DNA of 16,355 nt from Pseudomonadota bacterium (GCA_023444445.1 JAEXMK010000254.1:1-16355), one strand, 5' to 3'. Counted from the first letter of the stretch, positions 7,574-14,166 are shown. The notes: a model not told the origin generated them from the letters alone. Translations and numbers: made by a program.

Positions 7574-9079
7574 TTGACAACATTCTCTGATCTTGGCCTG
7601 AGCCAAAAAGTTCTTTCCGCTATTGCAGATGCCGGCTACACCACGCCGACACCCATTCAGGCTGGCGCCATTCCGCCGGCGCTGGAAAAGCGTGATATCT
7701 GCGGTATCGCACAGACCGGCACGGGCAAAACCGCGTCTTTCGTTCTGCCGATGCTGACGCTGCTCGAAAAGGGCCGCGCGCGCGCCAGAATGCCACGCAC
7801 GCTCATCCTCGAGCCGACCCGCGAGCTTGCGGCGCAGGTGGCCGAAAACTTTGAGAAATACGGCAAGAATCACAAGCTGAACGTTGCCCTGCTCATCGGC
7901 GGCGTGTCCTTCGAAGAGCAGGATCGCAAGCTTGAGCGTGGTGCGGATGTCCTCATCTGCACCCCCGGCCGTCTTCTGGACCATTGCGAACGCGGCAAGC
8001 TGCTGATGACCGGCGTAGAAATCCTCGTCATCGACGAAGCCGACCGCATGCTCGACATGGGCTTCATCCCGGATATCGAGCGTATCGCCAAGATGATTCC
8101 CTTCACCCGGCAGACGCTGTTCTTCTCGGCCACCATGCCGCCGGAAATCCAGAAGCTTGCTGACCGGTTCCTGCAGAACCCGACGCGTATCGAGGTTGCA
8201 AAGCCCTCCTCGACCGCAAAGACGGTAACGCAGCGTATCGTCGCCGCGCATAATAAGGACTACGAAAAGCGCGCCGTGCTGCGCGATCTGGTCCGTGCCG
8301 AAGAAGCCGAACTCAAGAACGCCATCATCTTCTGCAACCGCAAGAAGGATGTGGCTGATCTGTTCCGGTCGCTTGATCGTCACGGCTTCTCCGTCGGCGC
8401 ACTGCATGGCGACATGGATCAGCGCTCGCGCACGACGATGTTGCAGAACTTTCGGGATGGAAACCTGACGCTGCTGGTCGCTTCCGACGTTGCCGCACGC
8501 GGACTTGATATCCCTGATGTCAGCCACGTCTTCAACTTCGATGTTCCCATTCATGCCGAAGACTATGTTCACCGTATTGGCCGCACCGGTCGCGCGGGCC
8601 GTTCGGGCAAGGCCTTCACCATCGTCACCAAGAGCGACGCGAAATATCTCGACGCAATCGAAAAGCTGATTGCCGAAAAGATCGAATGGCTGAACGGCGA
8701 TCTCTCTACCCTTCCCGCGCCAATGGAGAGCTTCGAAAGCAATTCCGGTCGCCGTGGCAATAAGGAACGTGGCGGCAGAGGCCGTGACAGGAACCGTCGC
8801 GATGCTCCCGTATCGCCGGTCGAGAACATCAATCAGGATGCACAATCCGCAGTGGATACCGACATCGCTGCTCACGGAGACGACAGGGTGAAAGCAGAAC
8901 GCAGACCGGAAAAGACCCCGCGCAATTCCGAGCGCAACAGCCGCAACCCGCTGCATGCCAATGACGACAACCGCGAGCGTCGCCGCCACTATCGCGACCA
9001 CGACGATGGCCCGACCCCCGTAGGATTCGGCGACGACATTCCCGCCTTCATGCTGATCGTGGCCAACGCCAAGGCCTGA
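7574..9079 (+). CDS. DEAD-box ATP-dependent RNA helicase (RhlE-like)
   Basis: Protein of 501 aa with both RecA-like domains and the full motif set: Q motif (FSDLGL...TPTPIQ) near residues 4-25, motif I AQTGTGKT 46-53, PTRELA, TPGRLLD, DEAD 154-157, SAT 185-187, ARGLDIP, and motif VI HRIGRTGRAG 333-342. The last 115 residues are a charged Arg/Gly-rich tail (GRRGNKERGGRGRDRNRRD) like those that bind RNA in RhlE-type enzymes. It unwinds short RNA duplexes, usually in ribosome assembly, mRNA decay or cold adaptation; which one applies cannot be read here. I chose TTG 7574 because family similarity begins there (TTFSDLG) and GGAAAAAG (7558-7565) lies at a suitable distance. The open frame extends to TTG 7487, but those 29 residues look unrelated to the family. 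The Nudix gene follows after 7 bases. Confidence 0.93.
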   Translation: MTTFSDLGLSQKVLSAIADAGYTTPTPIQAGAIPPALEKRDICGIAQTGTGKTASFVLPMLTLLEKGRARARMPRTLILEPTRELAAQVAENFEKYGKNHKLNVALLIGGVSFEEQDRKLERGADVLICTPGRLLDHCERGKLLMTGVEILVIDEADRMLDMGFIPDIERIAKMIPFTRQTLFFSATMPPEIQKLADRFLQNPTRIEVAKPSSTAKTVTQRIVAAHNKDYEKRAVLRDLVRAEEAELKNAIIFCNRKKDVADLFRSLDRHGFSVGALHGDMDQRSRTTMLQNFRDGNLTLLVASDVAARGLDIPDVSHVFNFDVPIHAEDYVHRIGRTGRAGRSGKAFTIVTKSDAKYLDAIEKLIAEKIEWLNGDLSTLPAPMESFESNSGRRGNKERGGRGRDRNRRDAPVSPVENINQDAQSAVDTDIAAHGDDRVKAERRPEKTPRNSERNSRNPLHANDDNRERRRHYRDHDDGPTPVGFGDDIPAFMLIVANAKA

Positions 9080-9086
9080 CCAGCGC

Positions 9087-9530
9087 ATGGACAACATGAC
9101 ATCGACCATCAAGCCCGGCCTCGATTTTCCTGGCGTTGGTGTTGGCCTTGTCATATTGCGCGAAGGCCACCTGCTTTTGTGCCGGCGCCTGAAAGCGCCG
9201 GAAGCCGGATACTGGAACATTCCAGGCGGCAAGGTGGATCACCTCGAGACGTGCCTCGCCGCTGCGCGGCGGGAGGCCGAAGAGGAAACCGGCCTTCAGA
9301 TCGGCACCGTCGAATTTCTCTGCCACAGCGAATTTATCAATCCGGAAGACCGTCACCATTGGGTCTCGCTGATCTTCGTCACCCGCGATGTGCAGGGTGA
9401 ACCAACACTCACCGAACCGGACAAGCTTTCCGCCATCTGCTGGTTTGATCCGGATAAACTGCCCGAGCCCCTCTCCGCCTTTGCAAAAGACGCCCTGGCC
9501 GCGCTGAAACGACACCAAACGGGAAACTGA
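9087..9530 (+). CDS. Nudix hydrolase
   Basis: Protein of 147 aa with a complete Nudix box, G-x5-E-x7-REUxEExGU, from Gly48 to Leu70: GKVDHLE, then RREAEEETGL with Glu63, Glu66 and Glu67 placed to bind magnesium. The family cleaves nucleoside diphosphates linked to another group X. The box and the following WFDPDKLPEPL strand suit a MutT-like or nucleotide-clearing enzyme, but the substrate cannot be inferred. It begins 7 bases after the helicase stop and is probably translated from the helicase mRNA. ATG 9087 is the first start; ATG 9096 is an equally simple alternative, and neither has a strong ribosome binding site. After its stop at 9530 the sequence turns AT-rich and no convincing intrinsic terminator is seen. 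Confidence 0.9.
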   Translation: MDNMTSTIKPGLDFPGVGVGLVILREGHLLLCRRLKAPEAGYWNIPGGKVDHLETCLAAARREAEEETGLQIGTVEFLCHSEFINPEDRHHWVSLIFVTRDVQGEPTLTEPDKLSAICWFDPDKLPEPLSAFAKDALAALKRHQTGN

Positions 9531-9713
9531 GCCGACCCGCCCTCGCGCGGCGACTGCAGACAAACTGCGTTTTCAGACAACCGCGTGGGTTATCCGCCGA
9601 AGTGAAAATCACTCTCTCCGCGCTATATCTTTTCTATAAAAACAGGAATGAAAGAACGCCTTCGCGCAAGGCTCTTCAAATTCAATTTTAAATTGCCTAA
9701 ATTATCTATACGT

Positions 9714-9742
9714 AAAAAACCGCCCCGGTTTCCCGAAGCGGT
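9714..9742 (-). terminator. Strong intrinsic terminator of the candidate small RNA
   Basis: On the minus strand, ACCGCTTCGG and CCGGGGCGGT form a 10-bp stem with two G-U pairs around a GAAA tetraloop, followed by six T (9719-9714). The plus-strand version loses two of the pairs (C opposite A) and has only TTT after it, so the signal is oriented for leftward transcription. Confidence 0.82.
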
Positions 9743-9850
9743 TTATACGTGATGAAAAAAATAGAATATAGAAAGTAATATAGTTGGCAGTGCTTATATT
9801 CGGAACACTTCCGAGGCCTAATGCAGCCAATTTCAGTCGTCCCCTGAAAC
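9714..9850 (-). ncRNA. Candidate trans-acting small RNA, about 137 nt
   Basis: Not recognised as a named family. Reading the minus strand from a predicted start near 9850: hairpin 1 is TTTCAG (9849-9844) with CTGAAA (9836-9831), loop GGGACGA. TTGGC (9830-9826) can close with GCCAA (9788-9784) around an inner hairpin CGGAA-GTG-TTCCG (9813-9801). A single-stranded, U-rich stretch containing seven U in a row follows, and then an intrinsic terminator. This order of structured 5' part, U-rich region and terminator with a U tail is typical of Hfq-binding small RNAs. No reading frame with a ribosome binding site lies inside. A promoter with ideal spacing sits immediately upstream. The 5' end is set only by distance from the -10 box, so it may be off by a few bases. 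Confidence 0.68.
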
Positions 9851-9856
9851 AAGCGC

Positions 9857-9885
9857 ATCTAAGCTAATCATTTACTTTAGGTCAA
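9857..9885 (-). promoter_or_regulatory. Promoter of the candidate small RNA
   Basis: On the minus strand TTGACC (9885-9880) and TTAGAT (9862-9857) are separated by exactly 17 bp. The predicted start is the G near 9850. This is among the best matches to a housekeeping promoter in the window. Confidence 0.65.
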
Positions 9886-9895
9886 GTAAATCTTC

Positions 9896-9907
9896 TCGCA
9901 AATGCGA
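9896..9907. promoter_or_regulatory. Dyad just upstream of the small RNA promoter
   Basis: TCGCA and TGCGA flank AA, a perfect 12-bp dyad that ends 11 bp upstream of the -35 box. The position would suit an activator or other regulator. Short enough to occur by chance. Confidence 0.28.
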
Positions 9908-9973
9908 AAAAACCGCGGGGAGAAACCTGTCCACGAGGTCAAACTTTACATATTTCGAATATATATCAGCAAG

Positions 9974-10057
9974 TTATGGAATTGGGAATAAATTGTGCAT
10001 TTTTATGAGCTGCACTCTAAGAGGCATATCGAATAATGCACATGTTCCAAATTGCAT
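9974..10057 (-). CDS. Possible 27-aa peptide with a good ribosome binding site
   Basis: ATG at 10057 on the minus strand is preceded by GGAG (10066-10063) with a 5-nt spacer, one of the better ribosome binding sites in the window. The frame encodes 27 residues, beginning MQFGTCALFDMPL, to a TAA at 9976-9974. A 13-codon frame (start MPRPRY) runs directly before it, and its TAG stop overlaps the GGAG, as in coupled leader peptides. A promoter-like sequence lies 61 bases upstream. No family is recognised and the peptide has no clear membrane segment. It could be a leader peptide or a chance frame. Confidence 0.3.
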   Translation of the reverse strand: MQFGTCALFDMPLRVQLIKMHNLFPIP

Positions 10058-10117
10058 CTCTACTCCATGAACATAATAGTTTTATAACGCGGCCGCGGCA
10101 TAATTCGGCGCTGAACA

Positions 10118-10145
10118 TTTATAGGTGCTGAAACCAAATTCTCAA
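10118..10145 (-). promoter_or_regulatory. Candidate leftward promoter
   Basis: On the minus strand TTGAGA (10145-10140) and TATAAA (10123-10118) are 16 bp apart. Transcription would start near 10111 and run into the 27-codon frame. A T6 run at 9912-9907, after an imperfect stem, could end this transcript before the small RNA promoter. Confidence 0.45.
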
Positions 10146-10162
10146 ACGCCCGGCGGGCATTT
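10144..10162 (-). terminator. Possible terminator after the small membrane protein genes
   Basis: On the minus strand AAATGCCC and GGGCGTTT form an 8-bp stem (one U-G pair) with a GCC loop, followed by GAGAATTTGG. The stem is stable but only three T follow, within the stem itself. Its place after the two small membrane frames fits a transcript end. Confidence 0.35.
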
Positions 10163-10345
10163 AACGACAGCAATCAATTTTTATCCATGACCAGCGAACG
10201 CAATCGAAAATTGCACTCCTTGAAAGTCGGTCCATCCGGCACCCTAAATCGCAGGATTGCCATAGCTGAGCAGTATTTCCGGCGGAGAGCCAAGCTCGCC
10301 CAATGTGAAATTCGTCGCGGTAAAAAGGTCCCTCAATCAATGCAG

Positions 10346-10483
10346 TTAGAGCATCGAGACAATGAATCGGGTGCAAAAAATCGCCATCCACCACATAAAA
10401 ATCGATACAATCAAAACCAGCAGCAGCGGCCTGTTGCTGAAGTATATTAAGATGCCACCAATAATATCCTCCATATTTTCCAT
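10346..10483 (-). CDS. Small hydrophobic membrane protein, 45 aa
   Basis: Unknown protein. The frame starts MENMEDIIGG, has a short aromatic/polar stretch (YFSNRP) and then a strongly hydrophobic segment of about 25 residues (LLLVLIVSIFMWWMAIF, then CTRFIVSML) to a TAA at 10348-10346. It would be a single-pass inner-membrane protein almost without a soluble domain. ATG 10483 is my choice; in-frame ATGs at 10501 and 10474 are possible, and none has a strong ribosome binding site, though GGA lies shortly before 10474. It follows the 54-aa frame by 36 bases on the same strand, which suggests a two-gene unit. T-rich DNA can give hydrophobic frames by chance, so the call rests on the pairing with its neighbour. 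Confidence 0.42.
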   Translation of the reverse strand: MENMEDIIGGILIYFSNRPLLLVLIVSIFMWWMAIFCTRFIVSML

Positions 10484-10519
10484 ACCTGCAGCAGCCCCCA
10501 TTGGCGCGGGAAAGTCCGA

Positions 10520-10684
10520 TCAGCGTTGCCTTTCTTCGCGCGGCTTTATTTCGGGAGAAATCACCACCATCGCCATCAATAGAAGCGCGAATAATAAGAT
10601 AAATGGGCACAAAACGAGCATCGCAACGCCCCTGCCAATCGAACTGAGCGCCTTACGGAGCAACCCTTCCCTTTCAATCCGCAT
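10520..10684 (-). CDS. Small single-pass membrane protein, 54 aa
   Basis: Unknown protein. The first 19 residues are basic and amphipathic (MRIEREGLLRKALSSIGRG), then comes a 24-residue hydrophobic segment (VAMLVLCPFILLFALLLMAM), and then a charged tail (PEIKPREERQR). Charge before and after a clean membrane span is a layout expected of a real protein. ATG 10684 is preceded on the minus strand by AAAAGG with an 8-nt spacer. The codons include TTA, CTA and ATA, unlike the neighbouring GC-rich genes, which fits acquired DNA. No transport, toxin or regulatory family can be named; size and character resemble both small regulatory membrane proteins and type I toxins, and the sequence does not decide. 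I see no convincing promoter directly upstream. Confidence 0.5.
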   Translation of the reverse strand: MRIEREGLLRKALSSIGRGVAMLVLCPFILLFALLLMAMVVISPEIKPREERQR

Positions 10685-10922
10685 CGTGGCTGCCTTTTCG
10701 AGGATCTACACATTCAGATGTTGTCTTCATCTCCGCACAATCGAATCGCTTGAAGATTGCTGGGGAGTTATCAAGCGCCACCCCGCGATATTTGGGTCTA
10801 GGCGGGCGCACGAAGCACACACCCTATCTTGCTGATGCCTTTAACACAGTGCTAAATAACTCATTAAAACAAGGGCGTCCTGGCAGAAGCCCTTCCATTG
10901 GTAATATGCGAACACAGAGAGG

Positions 10923-10967
10923 ATTAAATCACAATTGGATTTTTGTAAACTCCATTTGTGATTTAAT
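10923..10967. repeat. 17-bp near-perfect inverted repeat before the XRE gene
   Basis: ATTAAATCACAATTGGA (10923-10939) and TCCATTTGTGATTTAAT (10951-10967) match as an inverted repeat at 16 of 17 positions, with an 11-bp spacer. The right arm ends 10 bases before the TTG start of the regulator gene. It could be an operator for that regulator or an RNA hairpin that governs its translation. A terminator is less likely because no T tract follows. Confidence 0.75.
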
Positions 10968-10977
10968 TTAAAAGAAT

Positions 10978-11508
10978 TTGGCTAGGAAAGAAGTCGAGCC
11001 CAAGACAGACCTAGGAAGACGCCTCCGAGCTGTGAGGGCTGCGTTCGATATCGATGACCGGGACGTCTTCGCTAGCCGGCTGGTAATAAGCAAAAGCGGT
11101 CTAGCACACTATGAACGGGGTGAACGCGTGCCCGACGCCGAGCTGCTTTCCGCGTATCACCGGGAGTTCGGCGTGAACATATCCTGGCTCGTCACGGGAC
11201 AAGGGGATATGTTCGAAGGTGGGCAGTCAACCAGCAGGGATTGCGCCTCACATCAGCTTCTCATCGACCTGATCAATCCGCTCGGACGGCTGATAAATAA
11301 GGTTTATCGTGACCACGAAGTCAGGATAACCGACGATCAGCGCTTCTCTGAGCTGACCAGATGGCACAACAATTTAACCAGTCGCGCCGGCGCTTCGTTC
11401 GGATGGAACGATCTTATGTCCCTCTTGCCATGGGTGGAGCAGACCCTTGGGGAAGAGTTGCGATCGAAACGAGCAGGCGCTGAAACCAACCAAAGATCGG
11501 CAAGCTGA
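10978..11508 (+). CDS. XRE (Cro/CI-type) helix-turn-helix transcriptional regulator
   Basis: Predicted protein of 176 aa. Residues about 11-65 form the HTH domain (LGRRLRAVRAAF, then SRLVISKSGLAHYERGERVP), followed by the GVNISWLVTGQGDMF stretch common in phage-repressor-like XRE proteins. The C-terminal 95 residues are helical-looking and lack the Ser/Lys pair of an S24 peptidase, so LexA-like self-cleavage is not expected. A TAA lies in frame at 10969-10971, so TTG 10978 is the only start that keeps the whole HTH domain, and it has no clear Shine-Dalgarno sequence; translation may be weak or leaderless. The large inverted repeat just upstream is a natural candidate for its own operator, by inference from how such repressors usually work. 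Targets unknown; the small genes to its left are candidates. Confidence 0.8.
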   Translation: MARKEVEPKTDLGRRLRAVRAAFDIDDRDVFASRLVISKSGLAHYERGERVPDAELLSAYHREFGVNISWLVTGQGDMFEGGQSTSRDCASHQLLIDLINPLGRLINKVYRDHEVRITDDQRFSELTRWHNNLTSRAGASFGWNDLMSLLPWVEQTLGEELRSKRAGAETNQRSAS

Positions 11509-11645
11509 TACCTGATAAACAAGCCCGGCACATAAGCAATGTGGTGGTTTCGCGTGAATGTCTGTGAAGCGCACGTATTTTTCCTTTGGAAAACCGGTTG
11601 TTGCCGATAAACATCAAACCGGGACAACAGGATTTCTATCGCGTC

Positions 11646-12722
11646 ATGCTTTCACTTCGCCTGCTAACGATCATCGCCGGTTTTGCATTCGCAGGCTCAG
11701 CGAGCGCGGCATCGATTGGCATTGTTGCTCCCCAGAACGGCCCTTACGAGCTTTTGGGACAGCAGGTGCGGCAGGGTGCAAAGGCGGCAGCTGCCAAGCT
11801 TGGGCTCGATGTCGTCGAAATCCACGAGAGCTGCGAAGACGGCAGCGGCGGTGCGATTGCCGATGGCCTGGTGGCCGCCAAGGTCAGTGCCGCGATCGGC
11901 TTTTTATGCACGGAAACGCTTCAGGGCGTTCTGCCACCACTCAAGGCGGCCGCCATTCCCGCGATCACGCTTTCCAGCCGCGCTCCAATTCTCATGGAAG
12001 ATGCCCTGAAATACGGCTGGCCGCTTTTCCGCCTCTCCCCGTCCGACAGAGCCGAATCTGACAGGATTTCCGAAATCATCCTGCGCGACTGGAAGGGCCA
12101 TTCCATCGGGCTGGTGGACGACGGCACGATCTATAGCCGCGAGCTTGTCGACCGGATCCGCTCGTTGCTGGAGGAAAACGGCCTCAAACCCACCTTGGCC
12201 GACACGATGCGCCCCAACCAGGAACAGCAGGTGGCGCTGGTGCGCCGGCTGGCGAAAACCGGCATTTCCCATGTCTTCGTCGGCGCGGAACGCAACGACG
12301 TAGCCATCATCGCCAGAGATGCGGCATCCGAAAACCTTGCTTTGACCATCATGGGCGGCGACGCCATGAATGCGGCGAACAACCCCGTTCCCCTCACCGC
12401 CAATGTCTTGGCCGTCACGCGCCCGGCCTATGATACCCTGCCATCGGCCCAGGCCGCCACGGGAGAGCTGCGTGCCGCGGGCATCGAACCCGAGGGTTAC
12501 GTCCTGCCGGCCTACGCCGCAACGGAACTGACCGCCGCTCTCGCGGAGACCGTGCAGGCACAATCAAAACCGGCGCCGGAGATATTGGCCGGCGGCACCG
12601 TCTTCAAAACCGTCATCGGCGACCTCGGCTTCACCCGGTCCCACGACCTTTCCGATAACCCCTATCGCCTGCAGCGCTGGAACGGCCAGCGCTTTGAGTT
12701 GACGGACAGGGCAGAGAAATAA
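11646..12722 (+). CDS. Periplasmic ligand-binding protein, branched-chain amino acid ABC transporter type
   Basis: Protein of 358 aa with a clear Sec signal peptide: MLSLRLLTIIAGFAFAGSASA, cleavage expected after SASA. The mature part begins ASIGIVAPQNGPYELLGQQV, the opening of type I periplasmic binding proteins (Peripla_BP_6), and shows the two-lobe pattern with FVGAERNDVAIIARDAA in the middle. Cysteines in HESCEDG and GFLCTET may form a disulfide. Family members deliver amino acids, urea or similar ligands to ABC permeases. No permease or ATPase gene is nearby, so it is an orphan and may serve a distant transporter or a sensor. The open frame reaches back to TTG 11586, but ATG 11646 starts the signal peptide and has AGGAT 12 bases upstream. 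Confidence 0.85.
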   Translation: MLSLRLLTIIAGFAFAGSASAASIGIVAPQNGPYELLGQQVRQGAKAAAAKLGLDVVEIHESCEDGSGGAIADGLVAAKVSAAIGFLCTETLQGVLPPLKAAAIPAITLSSRAPILMEDALKYGWPLFRLSPSDRAESDRISEIILRDWKGHSIGLVDDGTIYSRELVDRIRSLLEENGLKPTLADTMRPNQEQQVALVRRLAKTGISHVFVGAERNDVAIIARDAASENLALTIMGGDAMNAANNPVPLTANVLAVTRPAYDTLPSAQAATGELRAAGIEPEGYVLPAYAATELTAALAETVQAQSKPAPEILAGGTVFKTVIGDLGFTRSHDLSDNPYRLQRWNGQRFELTDRAEK

Positions 12723-12856
12723 CAGGCCGCACGTCTTCGGCAGAAATTCGATGAAACGTATCTGAAAACGACGGACAACCGCGCGTCAGGCCGTTTCAAA
12801 GCCGAATGCTTGGTGTTAAAGGCAGCTTACGCAACGCGTCGAGAGGAGTTTGCCCC

Positions 12857-13534
12857 ATGTCCCTGCCCATCCGCATAGCCCCGTCCATTCTGGCTGCTAA
12901 TTTCGCCAAGCTGGGACAGGAAGTCGCCGATGTCACGGAAGCAGGCGCGGACTGGATCCATCTCGACGTGATGGACGGCCATTTCGTGCCGAACATCTCC
13001 TTCGGCCCTGACGTCATCAAGGCGCTTCGGTCGCACAGCAACGCCTTCTTCGATTGCCATTTGATGATCGCCCCGGTCGATCCCTATCTTGAGGCCTTCG
13101 CCAAGGCCGGCTGCGACAGCATCACCGTGCATGCGGAAGCCGGACCGCACCTTCACCGCTCTCTGCAAAGCATTCGCGGACTTGGACTGAAAGCAGGCGT
13201 CACGCTCAATCCGGCAACGCCACTTTCCGTGATCGAAAACGTGCTCGATGATGTCGACCTCGTGCTGATCATGAGCGTCAATCCCGGCTTCGGCGGCCAG
13301 AAATTCATTCCCGCCATGCTCGACAAAATCCGCGCGGCAAAGTCGATGATCGGTGATCGGCCGATCGAGCTGGAAGTGGATGGCGGCGTAACGGCGCAGA
13401 CCGCAGGTGACATCATTGCCGCCGGCGCCAATGCATTGGTCGCCGGTTCGGCGGTCTTCAAGGGCGATGGCGTTGAAGATTATCGCAAGACCGTCGCCCT
13501 GCTGCGCTCGGCAGCGGAGGCCGGAAGAACGTAA
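12857..13534 (+). CDS. rpe: Ribulose-phosphate 3-epimerase
   Basis: TIM-barrel enzyme of 225 aa that interconverts ribulose 5-phosphate and xylulose 5-phosphate in the pentose phosphate pathway. It has the signatures [33 protein letters not shown] and EVDGGV. Metal and catalytic residues fall at the standard places: His35, Asp37, His68 and Asp175, with Asp37 and Asp175 as the acid/base pair. Length is normal. ATG 12857 is chosen over the upstream ATG 12806 because AGGAG (12844-12848) stands 8 bases before it and the family begins at [11 protein letters not shown]. The next gene, for a membrane protein, starts 44 bases after its stop, so they may share a transcript. Confidence 0.97.
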   Translation: MSLPIRIAPSILAANFAKLGQEVADVTEAGADWIHLDVMDGHFVPNISFGPDVIKALRSHSNAFFDCHLMIAPVDPYLEAFAKAGCDSITVHAEAGPHLHRSLQSIRGLGLKAGVTLNPATPLSVIENVLDDVDLVLIMSVNPGFGGQKFIPAMLDKIRAAKSMIGDRPIELEVDGGVTAQTAGDIIAAGANALVAGSAVFKGDGVEDYRKTVALLRSAAEAGRT

Positions 13535-13578
13535 CGCACCACCGCGGAATGCGCCAAACAAGGCATCGGGGGATTGTC

Positions 13579-14076
13579 ATGGAAAGCGGCATGCAGGATT
13601 TCCGTGACAAGGCTCTGCCAGCATTCTTCATGCTGCTCGGCGCGCTTGGCTGGGGCGTCTGTTCGGCCGCATCCGCCGCCGCTGGTCTCTATCTCCGCAA
13701 CAGGCTGGAAACCGATCACGCCACCGATATCGTCACGCTTTTCTTCGTGGGCGGTTTTTTCGGCTGGCTGCTGGCGCTGGCTGCATTGCGCCTTCTCCCC
13801 GCCTCCGCATCCCGGCCCCTGCGTTTTGCGGCGGCCTGTCTCGCCATCGCATTCTTCACGCTCGCCGTTGCGGCAGCTTTGTTCGCATTCGAATACCGCA
13901 TCTTTTATGCGCAATGGCACGCACCGGCCTTTTCACGCATCTGGTTCTTCCAGCAGCTCTTCACCTCGCTTGGCGCGGTGTATCAATTCGCAATTCTCGG
14001 TCTCGGACTGTATTTTCCCTTTGCTGCTCTTCCGCTCCTGCCCGCCGGCGCAATCCTCTGCCGGCGTGCGCGGTAA
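13579..14076 (+). CDS. Conserved-looking four-helix membrane protein of unknown function
   Basis: Predicted protein of 165 aa with four hydrophobic segments: about residues 14-36 (FFMLLGALGWGVCSAASAAA), 50-72 (VTLFFVGGFFGWLLALAALR), 82-105 (FAAACLAIAFFTLAVAAALF) and 130-155 (SLGAVYQFAILGLGLYFPFA), ending in a basic CRRAR tail. I do not recognise a family or catalytic motif. ATG 13579 is preferred because GGGGGA (13568-13573) sits 5 bases upstream; ATG 13549 would add ten polar residues with no ribosome binding site. It lies between rpe and purB in the same direction, in GC-rich DNA like theirs, so it looks like a resident gene. Confidence 0.75.
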   Translation: MESGMQDFRDKALPAFFMLLGALGWGVCSAASAAAGLYLRNRLETDHATDIVTLFFVGGFFGWLLALAALRLLPASASRPLRFAAACLAIAFFTLAVAAALFAFEYRIFYAQWHAPAFSRIWFFQQLFTSLGAVYQFAILGLGLYFPFAALPLLPAGAILCRRAR

Positions 14077-14166
14077 GCGACATAGCCATGCAGCTTGATA
14101 GATTGAGATTAGCGGAACACTTTGCTAAACGGGCAGCAAATTTCCTCCACTAAGAAAGTCATTGCC

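Larger units (their letters stand above)
9531..10977. other. AT-rich stretch without a conventional gene
   Basis: About 1.45 kb between the Nudix and XRE genes. It is visibly richer in A and T than both flanks and has no reading frame that resembles a known family. The longest open frames overlap each other on both strands and look like chance. What can be supported inside it is listed separately: a candidate small RNA, a second promoter with a tiny frame, two small hydrophobic proteins and an inverted repeat. Between 10685 and 10922 I see only a weak hairpin, AAGGGC (10871-10876) with GCCCTT (10889-10894), followed on the minus strand by GTTTT. No transposase, integrase, tRNA or long direct repeat marks it as a mobile element. 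Confidence 0.6.

Noticed and set aside
7493..9232. 579-codon open frame antisense to the helicase and Nudix genes
   Set aside because: A shadow of GC-rich codon use. The plus-strand genes have complete, unmistakable motifs; the antisense product has none.
9648..9752. Basic 34-codon plus-strand frame beginning MKERLRARLF
   Set aside because: The AGGA before it touches the ATG, too close for initiation, and the frame runs through the small RNA terminator on the other strand.
9907..9942. Second intrinsic terminator before T6 at 9912-9907 on the minus strand
   Set aside because: The stem CCTCGTGG/CCCCGCGG has two mismatches in eight pairs and a 10-base loop; too weak to list as a feature of its own.
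10161..10610. Open frame of 149 codons on the minus strand (GTG start)
   Set aside because: It overlaps both small membrane frames in another reading frame, has no ribosome binding site and matches no family I know. The alternative frames have far more protein-like hydrophobic layout.
10187..10835. Plus-strand open frames at 10187-10450 and 10362-10835
   Set aside because: They overlap each other and lie opposite the small membrane frames. No ribosome binding sites and no domain-like sequence.
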